Below are positions 13,478 through 14,374 of a DNA stretch of 14,374 bases, piece after piece. Origin of the DNA: Actinobacteria bacterium 13_1_20CM_4_69_9 (GTDB lineage Bacteria; Actinomycetota; Thermoleophilia; Gaiellales; Gaiellaceae); assembly GCA_001920085.1 (NCBI GenBank), contig MNJC01000123.1, positions 1 to 14,374 of the forward strand, read 5' to 3'. The notes beneath the pieces were generated by a model. The model made no database searches. It saw only the letters and a list, made by a program, of their open reading frames with translations, and was not told the origin of the DNA. The position numbers were made by a program, and so were the translations under genes. Positions within the stretch are counted from its first letter, which is position 1, and the number at the start of each line of letters is the position of its first letter.

Positions 13478-13869
13478 TACGGCGTCGTGCCGTCCGGATA
13501 CGGCGCGTAGCGGCGGTGCAGCAGGATCGGATTCCCGGACGGGTCGCGCACGCCGGCACCCTGGCATTTGCCGGAGTCCCACATGTCGTTCACCTCGACT
13601 CCCGCGGCCTCGAGCTTCGCCTTCGCGTCTGCGACGTCGGCGACGCGCAGCGCCAGCGCGCCCGGCGGCAGAGGAGTGAACTCGTACTCGTGGGTGTGCG
13701 GCGTCATCACCGCGAGTGTGACGTTGCCGGCCTCGAACTCCAGCCAGTCGTCGTCGGGCGAGTTCGGGTTCAGCGGCAGCCCGAGGAGCTCTCCGTAGAA
13801 GTGCTCCGCCTCAGCCATGTCCTTCACGGGCACGCGGATGTAATCCACGCGCTCGACGTCAACGGTCAA
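13477..13869 (-). CDS. VOC (glyoxalase/bleomycin resistance fold) protein 2
   Basis: A 130-residue VOC protein: DYIRVPVKDMAEAEHFYGELLGLPLN is strand 1 and helix 1, LEFEAGNVTLAVM the next strands, ALALRVADVADAKAKLEAAGVEV the second module, and VRDPSGNPILLHRRYAP the closing strand. First-strand His and the last-strand Glu, the common metal ligands, are missing as in its neighbour (about a third identity by eye). One cysteine (GKCQG) is present. TTG at 13869 overlaps the sufB stop by four bases (TTGA), and its own stop shares one base with the next ATG, so sufB, this gene and the next are a coupled chain. Function unknown. Confidence 0.88.
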   Translation of the reverse strand: MTVDVERVDYIRVPVKDMAEAEHFYGELLGLPLNPNSPDDDWLEFEAGNVTLAVMTPHTHEYEFTPLPPGALALRVADVADAKAKLEAAGVEVNDMWDSGKCQGAGVRDPSGNPILLHRRYAPYPDGTTP

Positions 13870-14374
13870 CCGACGGAACCCTCCATCTGCAGCTGAATCA
13901 GCCGGTTCATCTCGACCGCGTACTCGAGCGGCAGCTCCTTCGTGATCGGCTCGACGAAGCCCGACACGATCAGCGCGGAGGCCTCCGCCTCGGACAGCCC
14001 GCGCGACATCAGGTAGAAGAGCTGCTCCTCGCCGATCTTCGACACCGTCGCCTCGTGGCCGATGTCGACGTCGTCGGCGTCGATCTTCATGTACGGGTAG
14101 GTGTCGGAGCGCGAGTCCTCGTCGAGGATCAGCGCGTCGCAGACGACCTTGGACCTGGAGCCGACCGCGCTCTTCGCCACCTCGAGCAGCCCGCGGTAAC
14201 CGGCCCGGCCGCCGTTCTTGGAGATCGACTTGGACGTGATCACGGACGAGGTCTTCGGCGCCATGTGCACCGCCTTGCCGCCCGCGTCCTGGTGCTGGCC
14301 GCTGCCCGCGAACGCGATCGACAGCACCTCGCCGTGCGCGCGCTCGCCGAGGAGCCAGATCGCCGGATACTTCA
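13866..14374 (-). CDS. sufB: SufB, Fe-S scaffold component (C-terminal part; 5' end off window)
   Basis: The last 169 residues of SufB, from KYPAIWLLGERAHGEVLSIAF onward. Recognisable SufB stretches are AGSGQHQDAGGKAVHMAP, SSVITSKSISKNGGRAGYRGLL, the VVCDALILDEDSRSDTYPYMKI strand and EATVSKIGEEQLFYLMSRGLSEAEA, which is the end of the beta-helix and the first C-terminal helix. SufB is the main [4Fe-4S] scaffold of the SUF system and works with SufC and SufD. VKSAVGSRSKVVCDALILD carries the cysteine of the sulfur-transfer region. The stop overlaps the TTG of the first VOC gene. Confidence 0.95.
   Translation of the reverse strand, partial: KYPAIWLLGERAHGEVLSIAFAGSGQHQDAGGKAVHMAPKTSSVITSKSISKNGGRAGYRGLLEVAKSAVGSRSKVVCDALILDEDSRSDTYPYMKIDADDVDIGHEATVSKIGEEQLFYLMSRGLSEAEASALIVSGFVEPITKELPLEYAVEMNRLIQLQMEGSVG

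Overview
The window is GC-rich, has near-saturated G/C third codon positions, uses GTG and TTG starts freely, and packs its genes with 1-20 base overlaps. The products (SufU-type SUF system, an M. tuberculosis-like dCTP deaminase, a PknB-class kinase, PASTA repeats, a DUF4015-type protein) suggest a high-GC actinobacterium, plausibly of the Thermoleophilia/Gaiellales kind. That placement is inference; no rRNA or marker search was possible.

Left end (1-1696): the cell-wall locus is rearranged. The first 53 codons of a D-Ala-D-Ala ligase (ddl) lie on the minus strand at the window edge, translationally coupled (TGATG) to an upstream PASTA-repeat protein that has lost its N-terminal half. At 941-952 the PASTA sequence runs straight into the C-terminal three quarters of a ddl on the PLUS strand. 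The ordinary order would be PASTA -> ddl on one strand. Here the PASTA/ddl-5' piece is flipped relative to the ddl-3' piece, with a 12-base stretch that fits both genes at the join. This is either a real inversion or a fold-back (amplification/assembly) chimera, and the sequence just left of base 1 would decide.

Middle-left (1693-6047, minus): a DUF4015 glycoside-hydrolase-like membrane-anchored protein, a GabT-type class III aminotransferase, a three-helix small membrane protein and a Ser/Thr kinase with a discoidin-like extracellular domain form a tight run. The kinase ends convergently with ddl at a shared CTAG.

Middle (6074-7536, plus): dcd, with a -10 box six bases from its GTG (likely leaderless), overlaps by four bases an NDUFA9-like atypical SDR. 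The 160-base gap to the next gene holds an intrinsic terminator whose T-tract faces the minus strand, and a 140-base segment that folds into nested closing helices around three hairpins.

Right (7696-14374, minus): an Fe-S assembly (SUF) run, sufB (5' end off the window) - VOC - VOC - sufD - secreted metzincin protease - sufS - sufU - Rieske ferredoxin - tag (3-methyladenine DNA glycosylase) - O-methyltransferase. SufB/SufD form the scaffold, SufS/SufU mobilise sulfur, and the Rieske protein is a probable Fe-S client or electron carrier. No sufC ATPase is present between sufD and sufS, where a secreted protease sits instead. Two VOC paralogues, overlapped head to tail with sufB and sufD, appear to lack usual metal ligands and are the most unexpected members of the operon.
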